64,000 bases of DNA from Hyalangium ruber (lineage in GTDB: Bacteria > Myxococcota > Myxococcia > Myxococcales > Myxococcaceae). Position numbers and translations under genes: made by a program. The notes below the pieces were generated by a model. It searched no databases, was not told where the DNA came from, and was given only the letters and a program-made list of their open reading frames with translations. Location of the stretch: the NCBI RefSeq assembly GCF_034259325.1, contig NZ_JAXIVS010000007.1, positions 124,001-188,000 of the forward strand, read 5' to 3'. Positions 42,212-49,986 of this stretch are shown in pieces. Position 1 is the first letter of the stretch; each line of letters begins with the position of its first letter.

Positions 42212-43003
42212 ATGCCCATGACGCAACGGAATCATCAGGAGTTAGCCCAGTTGCTGGACCAGGCGCGCCTGGACGCTCGCTCCGTCCCGCCCCTCACGAA
42301 GTCCCAGCCCGAGCTGCCGTTGCCGGACGCCTACGCCATCCAGGCCGAGGGCATCCGCCTGCGCACGGCGCGAGGGGAGCGGGTGGTGGGCCTGAAGATG
42401 GGGCTCACCTCCGAGGCCAAGCGCAAGCAGATGAACCTGGATTCTCCGGTGTACGGGGTGCTCACGGACCGAATGCAGGTGCCCGCGGACGGTGTCTTTC
42501 GGCTGCAGGGCTTCATCCACCCGAAGATCGAGCCAGAGATCGCCTTCCGCACCTCGCGCGAGCTGCGCGGCCGCATTACGCGCGAAGAAGCACTCGAGGC
42601 GTGCTCCAGCGCGATGGCAGCCATGGAGATCCTCGACTCGCGCTACATCGACTTCAAATACTTCTCTTTGCCAGACGTGGTGGCGGACAACTCCTCCTCG
42701 TCGATGTTCGTGCTGAGCACCACCGAGCGCCCGCCGCGCGAGCTGGACCTGGCGCGCCTGCCGATGTCGATGGAGGTGAACGGCGCGCAGGTGCAGTCGG
42801 CGCTCTCCAGCGCCATCTCGGGTGACCCGATTCTTTCCGTGGTGCAGCTGTGCGAGCTGCTCGATGCACGGGGCGAGTCGCTGCCCGCGGGCAGCATCGT
42901 GCTCGCGGGCGCCGCCACCGTCGCACACATGATGCAGCCAGGTGACCAGGTCCGGCTCACCGTCGAGGGCCTTGGGAGCGTCGCGATTTCAGTGGCCCCC
43001 TGA
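42212..43003 (+). CDS. 4-Oxalocrotonate decarboxylase / 2-oxopent-4-enoate hydratase family
   Basis: The 263-residue protein belongs to the fumarylacetoacetase-like hydratase/decarboxylase group (MhpD/XylI/NbaG). Marks are GLKMGLTSEAKRKQM, GFIHPKIEPEIAF with metal-ligand Glu residues, and ILDSRYIDFKYFSLPDVVADN. In the 2-aminomuconate route, decarboxylation of 4-oxalocrotonate is the next step, which favours NbaG; a hydratase role is the alternative. ATG 42212 is divergent from the operon, so it may be separately controlled. Its stop overlaps by a few bases the convergent immunity gene stop region. Confidence 0.85.
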   Translation: MPMTQRNHQELAQLLDQARLDARSVPPLTKSQPELPLPDAYAIQAEGIRLRTARGERVVGLKMGLTSEAKRKQMNLDSPVYGVLTDRMQVPADGVFRLQGFIHPKIEPEIAFRTSRELRGRITREEALEACSSAMAAMEILDSRYIDFKYFSLPDVVADNSSSSMFVLSTTERPPRELDLARLPMSMEVNGAQVQSALSSAISGDPILSVVQLCELLDARGESLPAGSIVLAGAATVAHMMQPGDQVRLTVEGLGSVAISVAP

Positions 43004-43450
43004 TCAGGCTCTGGGTCGCGAACTCCCAGCTGCCTCCAGCTCTGCATGAGCAAGGGTGAACTTTCGCAAGACCTCCCGTGCTCTGTTGGAGATTTCCAGG
43101 CGATGGTCCGGCGTGAGCCAGAAGTCGGCATCACGGTTCTCGCCGGTAATCTTGAGCCAGCGGAATTCAGGCAGGGTTCGCCCGGGAAATAGCTCCTGAA
43201 ACTCGGGCGACACGCTCACTTCGACCTCGTCCAGGCTGAACCCCACCAGTCTCGCTTCTTCGAGTGACTTCCCCAGGGCGGCAGTGACGAGAAAACACGG
43301 GAAGACCTCTAGCAGTTCATCGCCCAACCAACCCTCGAAGCGATGATGAAGGCGAGACACCCTGGGCGGGTGGACAGAGGAATCCATGACGGTGTTGTCC
43401 CCCAGTTCCCCAGCAACTTCGGGAGACACCACCCACCGACTCTGGCTCAC
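43004..43450 (-). CDS. Probable immunity protein of the adjacent lipoprotein toxin
   Basis: The 148-residue soluble protein starts at GTG 43450, giving a GTGA overlap with the toxin stop. It reads as a compact alpha/beta protein with FEGWLGDELLEVFPCFLVT, a GFSLDEVEVSVSPEFQELFPG stretch and FWLTPDHRLEISNRAREVL. I do not recognise a named immunity family, but gene order, strand, overlap and cytosolic nature fit Sit-type immunity genes of myxobacteria. Confidence 0.65.
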   Translation of the reverse strand: MSQSRWVVSPEVAGELGDNTVMDSSVHPPRVSRLHHRFEGWLGDELLEVFPCFLVTAALGKSLEEARLVGFSLDEVEVSVSPEFQELFPGRTLPEFRWLKITGENRDADFWLTPDHRLEISNRAREVLRKFTLAHAELEAAGSSRPRA

Positions 43451-44757
43451 GGCGCATGTCCTCCAAGCGAAACAGGGGGCCTGAATATCGCACCCCACTG
43501 CCTGTCGAGTTGTGCTGCGAAGTCATGCACCTCCTGCTTCGTGGGCTTGGAGTACGACCGGTAGAACTCGTTCCAAGCGCGCCGAATCTTGCTGAGGTGG
43601 ATGTCCGGGTTGATGGATTTCGGGATGCCGCGAAGATTGCTCAGCGAGTGAATCTCCGCTTCCGTGAACAGCCCTGGGTATCGTTTGAGCACCTGCTGCT
43701 CGATTGCATGATGTACGACGACTTTGTCGCGCAACTCCGGATGCGCCGAGAAGAATGTCTCTCGATAGTGGGGAGCCTCGGCTGCCGTCTCGCCTCCTCC
43801 CGCGTGCGCTGCCCCCTCATTGCTCCCGGCCACCATGGCGACCGCGGTAGGCGCCAGAGTAACGGTGAGTTGGCCCTCCACCACGGCCACCCTGCTCACC
43901 TGCTCCACCGCGGCCAACCGAATGCCCAGTTGCGTGGCCCCTACCGACGACGCCTCCATGAAGTGCGGCAACAGCGGCAGCCGTGCCGACAGCAACGAAG
44001 CCCCTCCCATCGCGCCCCGACTCACCAGGACTGTTACGACGAGGATGAAGATGCGAGTTCCCTGCTCTCCCATCACCCGTCCGAAGCGCTGGCTGGCTTC
44101 CTCCAACTCCTCGAAGGTGACAGCCTGGGCAGTAGCACGCCTCAGCTCGAAGCTCGCCTTGAGGACTTCCAGGAAGGCGTCGCTTCCCAGATACACCAGC
44201 AGCACCGCCGACACGATCGCCGCCGCCTTGGTGAACACCGGCTCGGGGTTAGCTGCCAGAACGACCCAGGTCACCATGGTGGTGGCGATGGCGGCGTAGA
44301 AGAGTTGCGGTGTGACCGTGTTCTCCACCGCTCTGGCAATGCTCTCGCTCATGGGAGCGAACGACAGGCCTACCGCCACAGCCAACTTGTCGGTGTCGCT
44401 CAGTCCCATCACGTCGTCCAACAGTGACAGGCAGTCCTGCTTTGGCTGGTGCGGCCGACACATGCCCCCAAAGCTCTTTCGCAGCAGGCCTTGCCACGGA
44501 GTCGTCGTGGGAGCGCTCGCGGTGGAGGTGCGCAGCAACCAGCCCTGTTGAGAAGAACGGATGCGCAGGGACTCCTGCAGCACCAACTGCGCAAGGGCCT
44601 CCTCGAAGTCCGCCGCGCTCACTGCCACGGATCTGTGCGCGGAGGGCGTGTACTCCAGGGGTGCGCCGTCCCCTACATCGAGGCGTACCCTACGACCGGT
44701 TCCGCACGCCGTTGCGAGAGCCAAGAGCAAGACCGCAACAGCCAGCCGAATTGCCAC
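43447..44757 (-). CDS. Sit-like lipoprotein toxin with C-terminal HNH-like nuclease domain
   Basis: The 436-residue protein starts at GTG 44757 (GGAGAG 6 nt upstream) with a lipoprotein signal ending LATAC. The middle has strongly hydrophobic segments (LFYAAIATTMVTWVVLAA, AAIVSAVLLVYLG, IFILVVTVLVSRG). The C-terminal 90 residues are polar: VVHHAIEQQVLKRYPGLF, then SLSNLRGIPKSINPDIHLSKIRRAWNEFYR. Paired His, Asn and His suggest an HNH-type nuclease. In Myxococcus, SitA lipoproteins are handed between kin by TraA-dependent outer-membrane exchange and kill cells lacking SitI. This gene fits that architecture; the exact SitA subfamily is not asserted. Confidence 0.72.
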   Translation of the reverse strand: MAIRLAVAVLLLALATACGTGRRVRLDVGDGAPLEYTPSAHRSVAVSAADFEEALAQLVLQESLRIRSSQQGWLLRTSTASAPTTTPWQGLLRKSFGGMCRPHQPKQDCLSLLDDVMGLSDTDKLAVAVGLSFAPMSESIARAVENTVTPQLFYAAIATTMVTWVVLAANPEPVFTKAAAIVSAVLLVYLGSDAFLEVLKASFELRRATAQAVTFEELEEASQRFGRVMGEQGTRIFILVVTVLVSRGAMGGASLLSARLPLLPHFMEASSVGATQLGIRLAAVEQVSRVAVVEGQLTVTLAPTAVAMVAGSNEGAAHAGGGETAAEAPHYRETFFSAHPELRDKVVVHHAIEQQVLKRYPGLFTEAEIHSLSNLRGIPKSINPDIHLSKIRRAWNEFYRSYSKPTKQEVHDFAAQLDRQWGAIFRPPVSLGGHAP

Positions 44758-44901
44758 AGGACACTCTCCGATGCAGGGAGAGAAGCAGCCTACTCGTGCG
44801 CTCAGGCCAGGGGGGTGCTCTTTCAAAGCGCCAAGCCTGGGCCAACCCCTGCTCTGGCTCCGATGGCTGGAGCCCTTCACCTCCCTCAGCCCTCGCTCCC
44901 C

Positions 44902-45136
44902 ATGCGCCTCTCTCGCCTCCTCCTGGCCGCACTGCTCACGGCCTGCGCCACCACGCCTCCGCCGCCAGCGGCCCCCGCGCCGCTCGCCCCCCCCCTGGCC
45001 CGGAAAGACAGGTCCGGAGCGCGTGGAGAAGACGGTCGCCTACTCAGTGGCGTGGGCCGCCGACAACCTCACCCTCTTCAAGGATGAGGCGTTCAACTCC
45101 GCCTTCCTCCTTACGCAGCTGGGCGTGGAGCAGTAA
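44902..45136 (+). pseudogene. Frameshifted small lipoprotein remnant
   Basis: ATG 44902 opens a lipoprotein signal (MRLSRLLLAALLTAC) followed by a Pro/Ala linker. The frame then breaks in a run of nine C at 44987-44995. In that frame the sequence degenerates and stops at 45087, but the +2 frame continues as PERVEKTVAYSVAWAADN and LTLFKDEAFNSAFLLTQLGVEQ to TAA 45136. One base gained or lost in the C run would restore about 78 residues. It may be a sequencing slip, a decayed gene, or a slippery tract. Its tail overlaps the convergent glycosyltransferase by 26 bp. Confidence 0.6.
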
Positions 45137-46361
45137 CGGCCTCCGAGCCCGGTTGAACCGAGAGGCTCACCTCGCGGCGCCGCCAGGCGGTCCAGAGGTG
45201 GGTCCACGCGAAGTGGCCCAGCACTGCCCAGGCGAGGATGCCCACCACCGGCGCGGGCCCTGGGAAGAAGACCGTGAAATAGGACAGCGGGGGCGACAGC
45301 GTCCTCAGGTAGATCCAGTACACGAGGCCGATGAAGAGGCCCGAGGCCCAGCCCCACCGCAGCCCCGCGCGAAGGTCCACGAAGCACAGCAGGGGCGCGG
45401 CGAGCACCACGTACTGAACCCCGAAGCCCGGCGCGAGCACGAAGAACAGCGCGGAGCCGACAGCGGCCTGCTGGGCCATCGTCATCCCCGAGCGGAAGCG
45501 CGACAGCAGCGCCACCGCGGTGATGCTCCCCAGCACCAGGTAACGGCCCGCCTCGAGGAACCACGTGCGCACCGGCCAGAAGAAGGGCGAGAGGTTGGGA
45601 ATCTCCAGCGAGAGATTGAGGAAGGCCATGAGGCCCCAGTTATCGGGCCGCGAGTTATAGGTGAGCATGTTGCGGTACATGCTCGCGGCGACCGTGAGCG
45701 CGGGTGGCAGGAAGGGCAACAGGCCGAGCACGCCCCCCGCCACCAGCCGCAGGAACGCGCGCCAGTCTCGTGGCGCCAGGAGGACAATGGGCAGCAACGC
45801 CAGGGGCAACAGCTTCACATTGAGCGCCGCGCTCCAGAGCAGCCCCGAGAGGAAGTAGCGCCGCTGGTCGAACATGAGCGCCGCCAGCAAGACGAAGGCG
45901 GCGTAGAGGCAGTCGGTATTGCCATGGTAGCTGCTCACGAGGATGGGCGCGGGCAGCAGGGCATACGCGGCGAAGGCGCGCGGACTCGCGAAGCGCCACA
46001 GGGCCCAGAGCACCAGCGCCTCGCCCAGCAGGCCCGGCAGCTTCATGAGGCGGGCAAAGCCCATCAGCTCGCCCGCGTTGCCGACGGTCTCGAGGTTGAG
46101 CGTGTTGTTCGCCAGCAGCTCACCGGTGACCGACCAGGCCCAGCGCGCATAGAGCCCCATGAGCGGCGGATGATTGAAGTCGCTGAAGAGCTCGTACGTG
46201 CGCGTCAGCCCGAGCTGGAACACCCGCTGTCCGTGGATGGCCCAGATATAGGAGTCGTTGCTGCCGAACGTGCCCCACCAGAGGCCGAGCCGCACGGCCA
46301 CGCCGAGCACTCCCAGCGCCAGCCAGAGCCAGGGGGCTCCGCTCCAGGTCTTCCTCTCCAT
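45111..46361 (-). CDS. GT-C fold membrane glycosyltransferase (GT87-like)
   Basis: The 416-residue protein has about ten hydrophobic segments. The first loop has GSNDSYIWAIHG, an acidic loop motif of polyprenyl-phosphate-sugar-dependent GT-C enzymes, and FNHPPLMGLYARW follows. It likely transfers a mannose-type sugar at the outer face of the inner membrane to a glycolipid or polysaccharide. Partner genes are not adjacent. Start is ATG 46361; length is close to that of related mannosyltransferases. Confidence 0.75.
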   Translation of the reverse strand: MERKTWSGAPWLWLALGVLGVAVRLGLWWGTFGSNDSYIWAIHGQRVFQLGLTRTYELFSDFNHPPLMGLYARWAWSVTGELLANNTLNLETVGNAGELMGFARLMKLPGLLGEALVLWALWRFASPRAFAAYALLPAPILVSSYHGNTDCLYAAFVLLAALMFDQRRYFLSGLLWSAALNVKLLPLALLPIVLLAPRDWRAFLRLVAGGVLGLLPFLPPALTVAASMYRNMLTYNSRPDNWGLMAFLNLSLEIPNLSPFFWPVRTWFLEAGRYLVLGSITAVALLSRFRSGMTMAQQAAVGSALFFVLAPGFGVQYVVLAAPLLCFVDLRAGLRWGWASGLFIGLVYWIYLRTLSPPLSYFTVFFPGPAPVVGILAWAVLGHFAWTHLWTAWRRREVSLSVQPGSEAVTAPRPAA

Positions 46362-46416
46362 GGCCCGCGCTATATGCCCGGGCCTCCCCTGTCACAAGAC
46401 TCCTGCCGCCAGGCGC

Positions 46417-46935
46417 TCAGAGGGAGCAGCCGTGTCCGCAGGGAATCCCGCCGTCATCCGAGTCGCCGCCCGTGCCGCCCATGGCCAGGCCGAAGGCGAT
46501 GAAGCCCGCCGTCAGCCCGACGACGATGCCCGTGCCCAGCAGCACCGTCTTGCCCAGGCTGAACTTGCGCACCCCCGCGGACTCGAGTTCCTGCAGGGGA
46601 ACCTCGACGGTCCGCCGGAACGCCGCCTGGGGAATGCCCCGGAAGTGCTGCCCGTCGACGCTCACCTCCACGTACCGCTCGGCGATGACGTCCCCGTCGG
46701 CCTCGACGAGCACCAGGGGTGTGTCCGCGCTGAAAACGTGCTCGGTGCCCTCGGTGTCGCGCAGTCGCCGCACGTCCTTGCGCTCATTGCGCAAGGTGCC
46801 CTCGATGTCCTGGAGCAAGGTCGTGTCCTTGCCGACCCAACCATCGAGCCGCGACAGCTCCCGCGTGGGGATGTCGTAGGTGGTGGTGCAACCTGTCACG
46901 GTGAGCAGCAGGGCAAGCGACGCGCGAGCACGCAT
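46417..46935 (-). CDS. Hypothetical lipoprotein with C-terminal hydrophobic segment
   Basis: The 172-residue protein starts at ATG 46935. It has a lipobox (LLLTVTGC, Cys about 16), a soluble beta-type middle ([20 protein letters not shown]), a hydrophobic stretch near 132-152 ([25 protein letters not shown]), and a Gly/Asp/Cys-rich tail. I do not recognise the family; similar small lipoproteins occur in myxobacteria. It precedes the sirtuin gene divergently. Confidence 0.68.
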   Translation of the reverse strand: MRARASLALLLTVTGCTTTYDIPTRELSRLDGWVGKDTTLLQDIEGTLRNERKDVRRLRDTEGTEHVFSADTPLVLVEADGDVIAERYVEVSVDGQHFRGIPQAAFRRTVEVPLQELESAGVRKFSLGKTVLLGTGIVVGLTAGFIAFGLAMGGTGGDSDDGGIPCGHGCSL

Positions 46936-47029
46936 GAGGCCTCCTCCCGGTGCCTCCAGGTTAGCGCGAGAGCCAGCCGAGCAGGTGCCGCCATGCACGC
47001 ACCAAGGGTCCAGCGTTATACATGCCGGA

Positions 47030-47893
47030 ATGGTCGCTCCCTCGGTCCCAGCCTCCGCCTCCTCCTCGCCCCAGGCGCTCGGGGCCCTGGTTCAGCTCCT
47101 GCGTGGCCGCCGCACCGTGGTGCTCACGGGCGCTGGCTGTAGCACCGAATCGGGTATCCCCGACTACCGCGGGCCCGGCACGCGCGCCCGCGCCCGCAAC
47201 CCCATTCAGCACATGGAGTTCCTGACCCGGGCCGAGGTCCGCGCGCGCTACTGGGCCCGGAGCCTGCTCGGGTGGCCTCGCTTCTCGGCGGCCCGCCCCA
47301 ACGCCGCGCACCAGGCGCTGGCGGGCCTGGAGCAACAGGGACATGTGCTGGGCCTCATCACCCAGAACGTCGACCGGCTGCACCACGCCGCGGGCAGCTC
47401 GCGGGTGATTGAGCTGCACGGGGCCTTGGCGGAGGCGCGGTGCCTGTCCTGTGGGGAGCTCGAGGCCCGCATCTCGCTGCAAGAGCGGCTGCTCTCCCTC
47501 AACCCAGGCTTCGTGGAGCACCAGGTGGAGCTGCGGCCGGATGGAGACGCCGAACTGCCGCTGGAGGCCGTGAGCGCCTTCCAGGTCGCCGACTGCCTGC
47601 GCTGCAACGGGCCGCTGAAGCCCGACGTGGTCTTCTTCGGGGACAACGTGCCCCGTCCCACCGTGGACGCCGCCTTCGCGATGCTCGAGGAGGGGGACGC
47701 GCTGCTGGTGGTGGGCTCGTCCCTGGCGGTCTTCTCTGGCTACCGCTTCGTGCTCCGGGCCTCCGAGCGCTACATGCCCATCGGCATGATCAACATCGGA
47801 GAGAGCCGGGGTGACGCGCTGGCCGATGTGCGCGTGGAGGCCCGCGTGGGCGAGGTGCTCCCCCAGCTCGCGGCGGCCCTGGCCGACGGCTGA
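47030..47893 (+). CDS. Sirtuin-type NAD-dependent protein deacylase
   Basis: The 287-residue enzyme has [19 protein letters not shown] (NAD-binding Gly-rich and IPDYRG loop), [13 protein letters not shown] with the N/D pair, and the catalytic His in IELHGAL. The zinc Cys pairs are RCLSCGE and DCLRCNG. The layout resembles SIRT4-like bacterial sirtuins rather than CobB of E. coli. It would remove acyl groups from lysines with NAD. ATG 47030 starts the conserved part and leaves about 15 poorly conserved residues. Confidence 0.92.
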   Translation: MVAPSVPASASSSPQALGALVQLLRGRRTVVLTGAGCSTESGIPDYRGPGTRARARNPIQHMEFLTRAEVRARYWARSLLGWPRFSAARPNAAHQALAGLEQQGHVLGLITQNVDRLHHAAGSSRVIELHGALAEARCLSCGELEARISLQERLLSLNPGFVEHQVELRPDGDAELPLEAVSAFQVADCLRCNGPLKPDVVFFGDNVPRPTVDAAFAMLEEGDALLVVGSSLAVFSGYRFVLRASERYMPIGMINIGESRGDALADVRVEARVGEVLPQLAAALADG

Positions 47894-47945
47894 GCGCCTG
47901 AGCCCTCGCCTGCTCTCCGGGGGGACGGGCGTGGCCTGGGAGGGC

Positions 47946-48803
47946 ATGCCTACCTTCTCAGGCATGCAAGGACACGAGAACAGCGCTGCCGAGACGGGAC
48001 GGTCGGATCCCAAGCTCGCCGAGGAGAAGCGGGAGCCTGGTGAGCTCAACGCGCGCGCCCGGGCCTTGAGGCTCCTGCGGGACGCGGGCATTCCCTTCGT
48101 GGTGGGCGGTGCCTATGCGTACGCCCACCATACCGGCCTGCACCGGGACACGAAGGATCTGGACCTCTTCCTCACCAAGGCCGACGCGGACCGGGCCATC
48201 GCGGTCTTCGAGGCGAGCGGCTGGCGCACCGAGCGCGACACCCACGGCTGGCTGCACAAGGCCTTCTGGGAAGACTGGCTGATCGACTTCATCTTCGGCT
48301 CGGCCAATGGCCTCGTCATGGTCGATGACGCGTGGTTGAAGCACGGCGAGGAGGGCGAGGTGCTCGGCCAGCCCTGCCTCATCGCTCCCGTGGAGGAGAT
48401 CATCTGGAGCAAGGCGTTCGTGCTCGAGCGGGACCGCTTCGATGGGGCGGAGCTGAACCACCTGCTCCTGGCCGCCGGAGAGCGACTGGACTGGAAGCGG
48501 CTGCTCCAGCGGTTCGACCGGTACTGGGAGGTACTGCTGGGCCACCTGATGTTCTTCCGCTTCGCCTACCCGTCGGACCGGGAGAACGTGCCCGCCTGGG
48601 TGATGATGGGGCTGCTCGCGCGCGGCTTCGACAGCGTCCGGGGTGGCAACTGGAGCGGGCAGCTGTGCCGCGGCAACCTCCTGTCGCCCGTGGCCTACCG
48701 CGTCGACATCGAGGAGCGGGGCTACGAGAACGGACGCGCCTGGGATGAGCTGGAGCGCAAACGCGCCGGTCCGTCCGTCGAGGATTTACCCTCGAAGCAC
48801 TGA
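47946..48803 (+). CDS. Nucleotidyltransferase-fold protein
   Basis: The 285-residue protein has FVVGGAYAYAHHTGL followed by TKDLDLFL, the GG motif and Asp-x-Asp pair of nucleotidyltransferase-fold (MNT/AbiEii-like) enzymes. No HEPN partner is adjacent, so a toxin-antitoxin pair is not evident. ATG 47946 is used; ATG 47964 is an alternative because the Shine-Dalgarno sequence is weakly placed for either. The C-terminal half (RFAYPSDRENVPAWVMMGLLA) has no recognised domain. Confidence 0.72.
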   Translation: MPTFSGMQGHENSAAETGRSDPKLAEEKREPGELNARARALRLLRDAGIPFVVGGAYAYAHHTGLHRDTKDLDLFLTKADADRAIAVFEASGWRTERDTHGWLHKAFWEDWLIDFIFGSANGLVMVDDAWLKHGEEGEVLGQPCLIAPVEEIIWSKAFVLERDRFDGAELNHLLLAAGERLDWKRLLQRFDRYWEVLLGHLMFFRFAYPSDRENVPAWVMMGLLARGFDSVRGGNWSGQLCRGNLLSPVAYRVDIEERGYENGRAWDELERKRAGPSVEDLPSKH

Positions 48804-48827
48804 GGCCCCCGTCTCCAGAATTGGACG

Positions 48828-48852
48828 GCACCGTCTCGGAGCTGGACGGTGC
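48828..48852. promoter_or_regulatory. 8-bp perfect inverted repeat upstream of radC
   Basis: GCACCGTC and GACGGTGC flank 9 bp, centred about 68 bp before the predicted radC transcript start. A sigma-54 enhancer-binding protein could use it, though enhancers are usually a little farther away. No T tract follows, so it is not a good terminator for the gene ending at 48803. Confidence 0.4.
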
Positions 48853-48881
48853 AGGTAGGGTCCCTCAGAGGGAACCTATCA

Positions 48882-48897
48882 CGGCACGCCTGTTGCT
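48882..48897 (+). promoter_or_regulatory. Sigma-54 promoter for radC
   Basis: CGGCACG, four bases, TTGCT matches the sigma-54 consensus at every key base except the first T. The start should be near 48908, leaving about 19 nt before the radC ATG with GGAGG between. Confidence 0.6.
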
Positions 48898-48926
48898 AAC
48901 GCCTCTGGAAGCAGCCGGAGGGCGGG

Positions 48927-49667
48927 ATGGAACGGGCGTGGGTGTTGGGGATGGACGAGGTGGAGGGGACTGCGGGCGAAGGGTCGGTGAGGGCACGGCC
49001 TCACGAGATGGAGGAGGTGCGTGAGCGCCTCTTCAAGCTGGGGGCCTCGGCTCTCACCGACCTGGAGCTGCTCTCCGTGCTGTTGGAAGTCGGGCCGCGC
49101 ACGCAGGGGCTCGCCGAGTCGCTGCTGCCGTATGGGGGTGGGCTCAAAGCACTGCTGCTGAAGGATCCGCTGGAGCTGTGTTCACAGCCGAGGCTGGGAC
49201 CGGCCCGGGCGGCGCAGCTCGTCGCGGCGCTGGAGCTGGGGCGACGGGCGCAGCGCACCACGGAGCGGCGCCCCCGGCTGCGCACACCCAAAGAGATTCA
49301 CGCCTACCTGGCGCCGTGGCTGAGCGCGTTGCGGCGCGAGGTCTTCCACGTGCTGTGCTTCAACCCTCGCAATGTCCTGCTGGCGGATGTGCGGGTGGCC
49401 GAGGGGACGATGAACACGTGCCCGGTGGACCCGCGCGAGGTGTACGCCGCGGCGCTGACCACACGTGCCACGGCCATCGTGCTGGCCCACAACCATCCCT
49501 CGGGCGACCCCGAGCCCTCGGTGCAGGACGTGGGGCTGACGGTGCAACTGGTCGAAGCGGGCCGGCTGCTGGGCATCAAGGTGCTGGACCACCTGGTGCT
49601 GGGAGATGGGGCGTACGTGTCGCTGATGGAGCGAGGGCTGCTGGAGGCCGAGGGCCACAACGGATGA
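48927..49667 (+). CDS. radC: RadC-family JAMM domain protein
   Basis: The 246-residue protein has the RadC form: an N-terminal helical part (ALTDLELLSVLLEVGPRTQG) and a C-terminal JAMM metal site with AHNHPSGDPEPSVQD. The usual RPREx opening is modified here. RadC proteins are linked to DNA uptake and repair loosely, but the enzymatic activity is unclear. It lies downstream of a good sigma-54 promoter with GGAGG before the ATG. A DUF3006-like gene follows 23 bp later. Confidence 0.9.
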   Translation: MERAWVLGMDEVEGTAGEGSVRARPHEMEEVRERLFKLGASALTDLELLSVLLEVGPRTQGLAESLLPYGGGLKALLLKDPLELCSQPRLGPARAAQLVAALELGRRAQRTTERRPRLRTPKEIHAYLAPWLSALRREVFHVLCFNPRNVLLADVRVAEGTMNTCPVDPREVYAAALTTRATAIVLAHNHPSGDPEPSVQDVGLTVQLVEAGRLLGIKVLDHLVLGDGAYVSLMERGLLEAEGHNG

Positions 49668-49690
49668 GGCAGGACTGGAGGGGTATGACG

Positions 49691-49942
49691 ATGGCGACGG
49701 TGATTGGGTGCGGTGGAGCGTGGCAGGTGGAAGTGATGGAGGAGACGCGGGCCCAGGTGGTGGAGCCGGAGACAGGAAAGGCTCGCCAATTGGACCGCGC
49801 CGCCCTGCCCCCGGGTACCCGGGAGGGAGACGTGGTGGTGGATGGTCGGCTGGACCCTGAGCTGAGGGCCCGGCTGGCCCGAGAGGTGGAGGAAAAACGA
49901 GGTCGGCTGGCTGTTCCGGTTCCGCCGGGGCTTGACCTGTAA
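49691..49942 (+). CDS. DUF3006-like small protein
   Basis: The 83-residue protein is likely a small beta barrel: ATVIGCGGAWQVEVMEETRA, the LPPGTREGDVVVDGRLDPE stretch, and a charged tail. It matches the DUF3006 pattern, a family of unknown function. ATG 49691 is chosen because GGAGGGG is 7 nt upstream; ATG 49685 would be only 1-2 nt from it. It is probably co-transcribed with radC. Confidence 0.65.
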   Translation: MATVIGCGGAWQVEVMEETRAQVVEPETGKARQLDRAALPPGTREGDVVVDGRLDPELRARLAREVEEKRGRLAVPVPPGLDL

Positions 49943-49986
49943 GGTAGGGGCGATCCTCGGTTGACGATCCTACGGGAACAGTGAAT

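Noticed and set aside
44561..44901. Upstream extension of the plus-strand frame that ends at 45136
   Set aside because: The part before 44902 is antisense to the lipoprotein toxin gene; only the tail after the C tract looks coding.
48804..48926. Palindromes after the nucleotidyltransferase gene as an intrinsic terminator
   Set aside because: No T tract follows either repeat; regulation of radC explains their position better.
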